Assembly (NCBI GenBank): GCA_947628385.1
Contig: CANQZS010000124.1
Location: 1 to 5,553 of the forward strand
Length of the DNA stretch: 5,553 nucleotides
Direction of reading: 5' to 3'
From: an uncultured Clostridia bacterium
Lineage (GTDB): Bacteria; Bacillota; Clostridia; Oscillospirales; Ruminococcaceae
Positions within the stretch are counted from its first letter, which is position 1. Each line of letters starts with the position of its first letter. The notes under the pieces were generated by a model, which saw only the letters and a program-made list of their open reading frames with translations, was not told the DNA's origin and made no database searches. This document shows, piece after piece, positions 5,477 to 5,553 of the stretch. Both the position numbers and the translations under genes were made by a program.

Positions 5477-5552
5477 TGGAGCTGGAAACGTGACTTGAAC
5501 ACGCGACCTGCGCATTACGAATGCGCTGCTCTACCGACTGAGCTATTCCAGC
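5477..5552 (-). tRNA. tRNA-Thr (anticodon CGT)
   Basis: A complete 76-base tRNA with encoded CCA. The acceptor stem GCTGGAA/TTCCAGC pairs fully. The D arm is GCTC/GAGC with AGTCGGTA in the loop. The anticodon stem GCGCA/TGCGC encloses loop TTCGTAA, giving anticodon CGT at 5517-5519 and reading ACG threonine codons. The variable loop is AGGTC. The T arm is GCGTG/CACGT with loop TTCAAGT, and the outermost T-arm pair is G-U. The discriminator is U, followed by CCA, as in many Firmicute tRNA-Thr genes. The promoter lies beyond the right edge. A terminator follows at once, so this may be a single gene or the end of a tRNA cluster. Confidence 0.97.
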
Positions 5553-5553
5553 A

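Noticed and set aside
5477..5552. tRNA-Thr as an integration site for a mobile element
   Set aside because: The tRNA is intact, no direct repeat of its 3' end was seen elsewhere in the window, and no integrase or phage genes are present.

Overview
The window looks like part of a chromosome of a low-to-moderate GC anaerobic Firmicute, probably a Ruminococcus-type member of the Clostridia (Oscillospiraceae). This rests on the fused binding-protein/permease amino-acid transporter, a lipoprotein GH5 glycanase beside a feruloyl-esterase-like hydrolase, strong AGGAGG-type ribosome binding sites, a tRNA-Thr with an encoded CCA and U at position 73, and palindromic intergenic repeats. The genus is an inference. 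I see no phage, IS, CRISPR or plasmid genes.

Layout, left to right. Bases 1-129 are non-coding and hold two hairpins. Bases 130-2414 (minus strand) are a two-gene ABC importer operon: a 501-aa polypeptide with signal peptide, periplasmic-type binding domain and permease domain, then its 252-aa ATPase. Bases 2415-2588 are a divergent intergenic region with two strong sigma-A-type promoters that mirror each other around a dyad. Bases 2589-3347 (plus strand) encode a 252-aa short-chain dehydrogenase/reductase (SDR). A 40-base convergent gap holds a palindrome that is a second copy of the one at 68-90. Bases 3388-5401 (minus strand) are a two-gene unit: an alpha/beta hydrolase of the cinnamoyl-esterase type (4661-5401), then a GH5 endoglucanase-like lipoprotein (3388-4599). 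Bases 5425-5466 are an intrinsic terminator, and 5477-5552 is tRNA-Thr(CGT), also on the minus strand.

How the parts work together. The importer operon should make a complete transporter on its own: two fused binding-permease chains plus two ATPase chains, taking up a polar amino acid. The SDR shares its control region and is probably regulated with the importer, although its substrate is unknown. The hydrolase/GH5 pair suggests plant cell-wall use: GH5 cuts a beta-glucan at the cell surface, and the cytoplasmic hydrolase may remove ester groups from imported products.

Nothing here amounts to a clearly new multi-gene system. The most unusual element is the control region at 2475-2559. Two complete promoters (-35, 17-base spacer, extended -10) are arranged as near-exact mirror images about one axis, with a 24-base imperfect dyad filling the space between the two -35 boxes.
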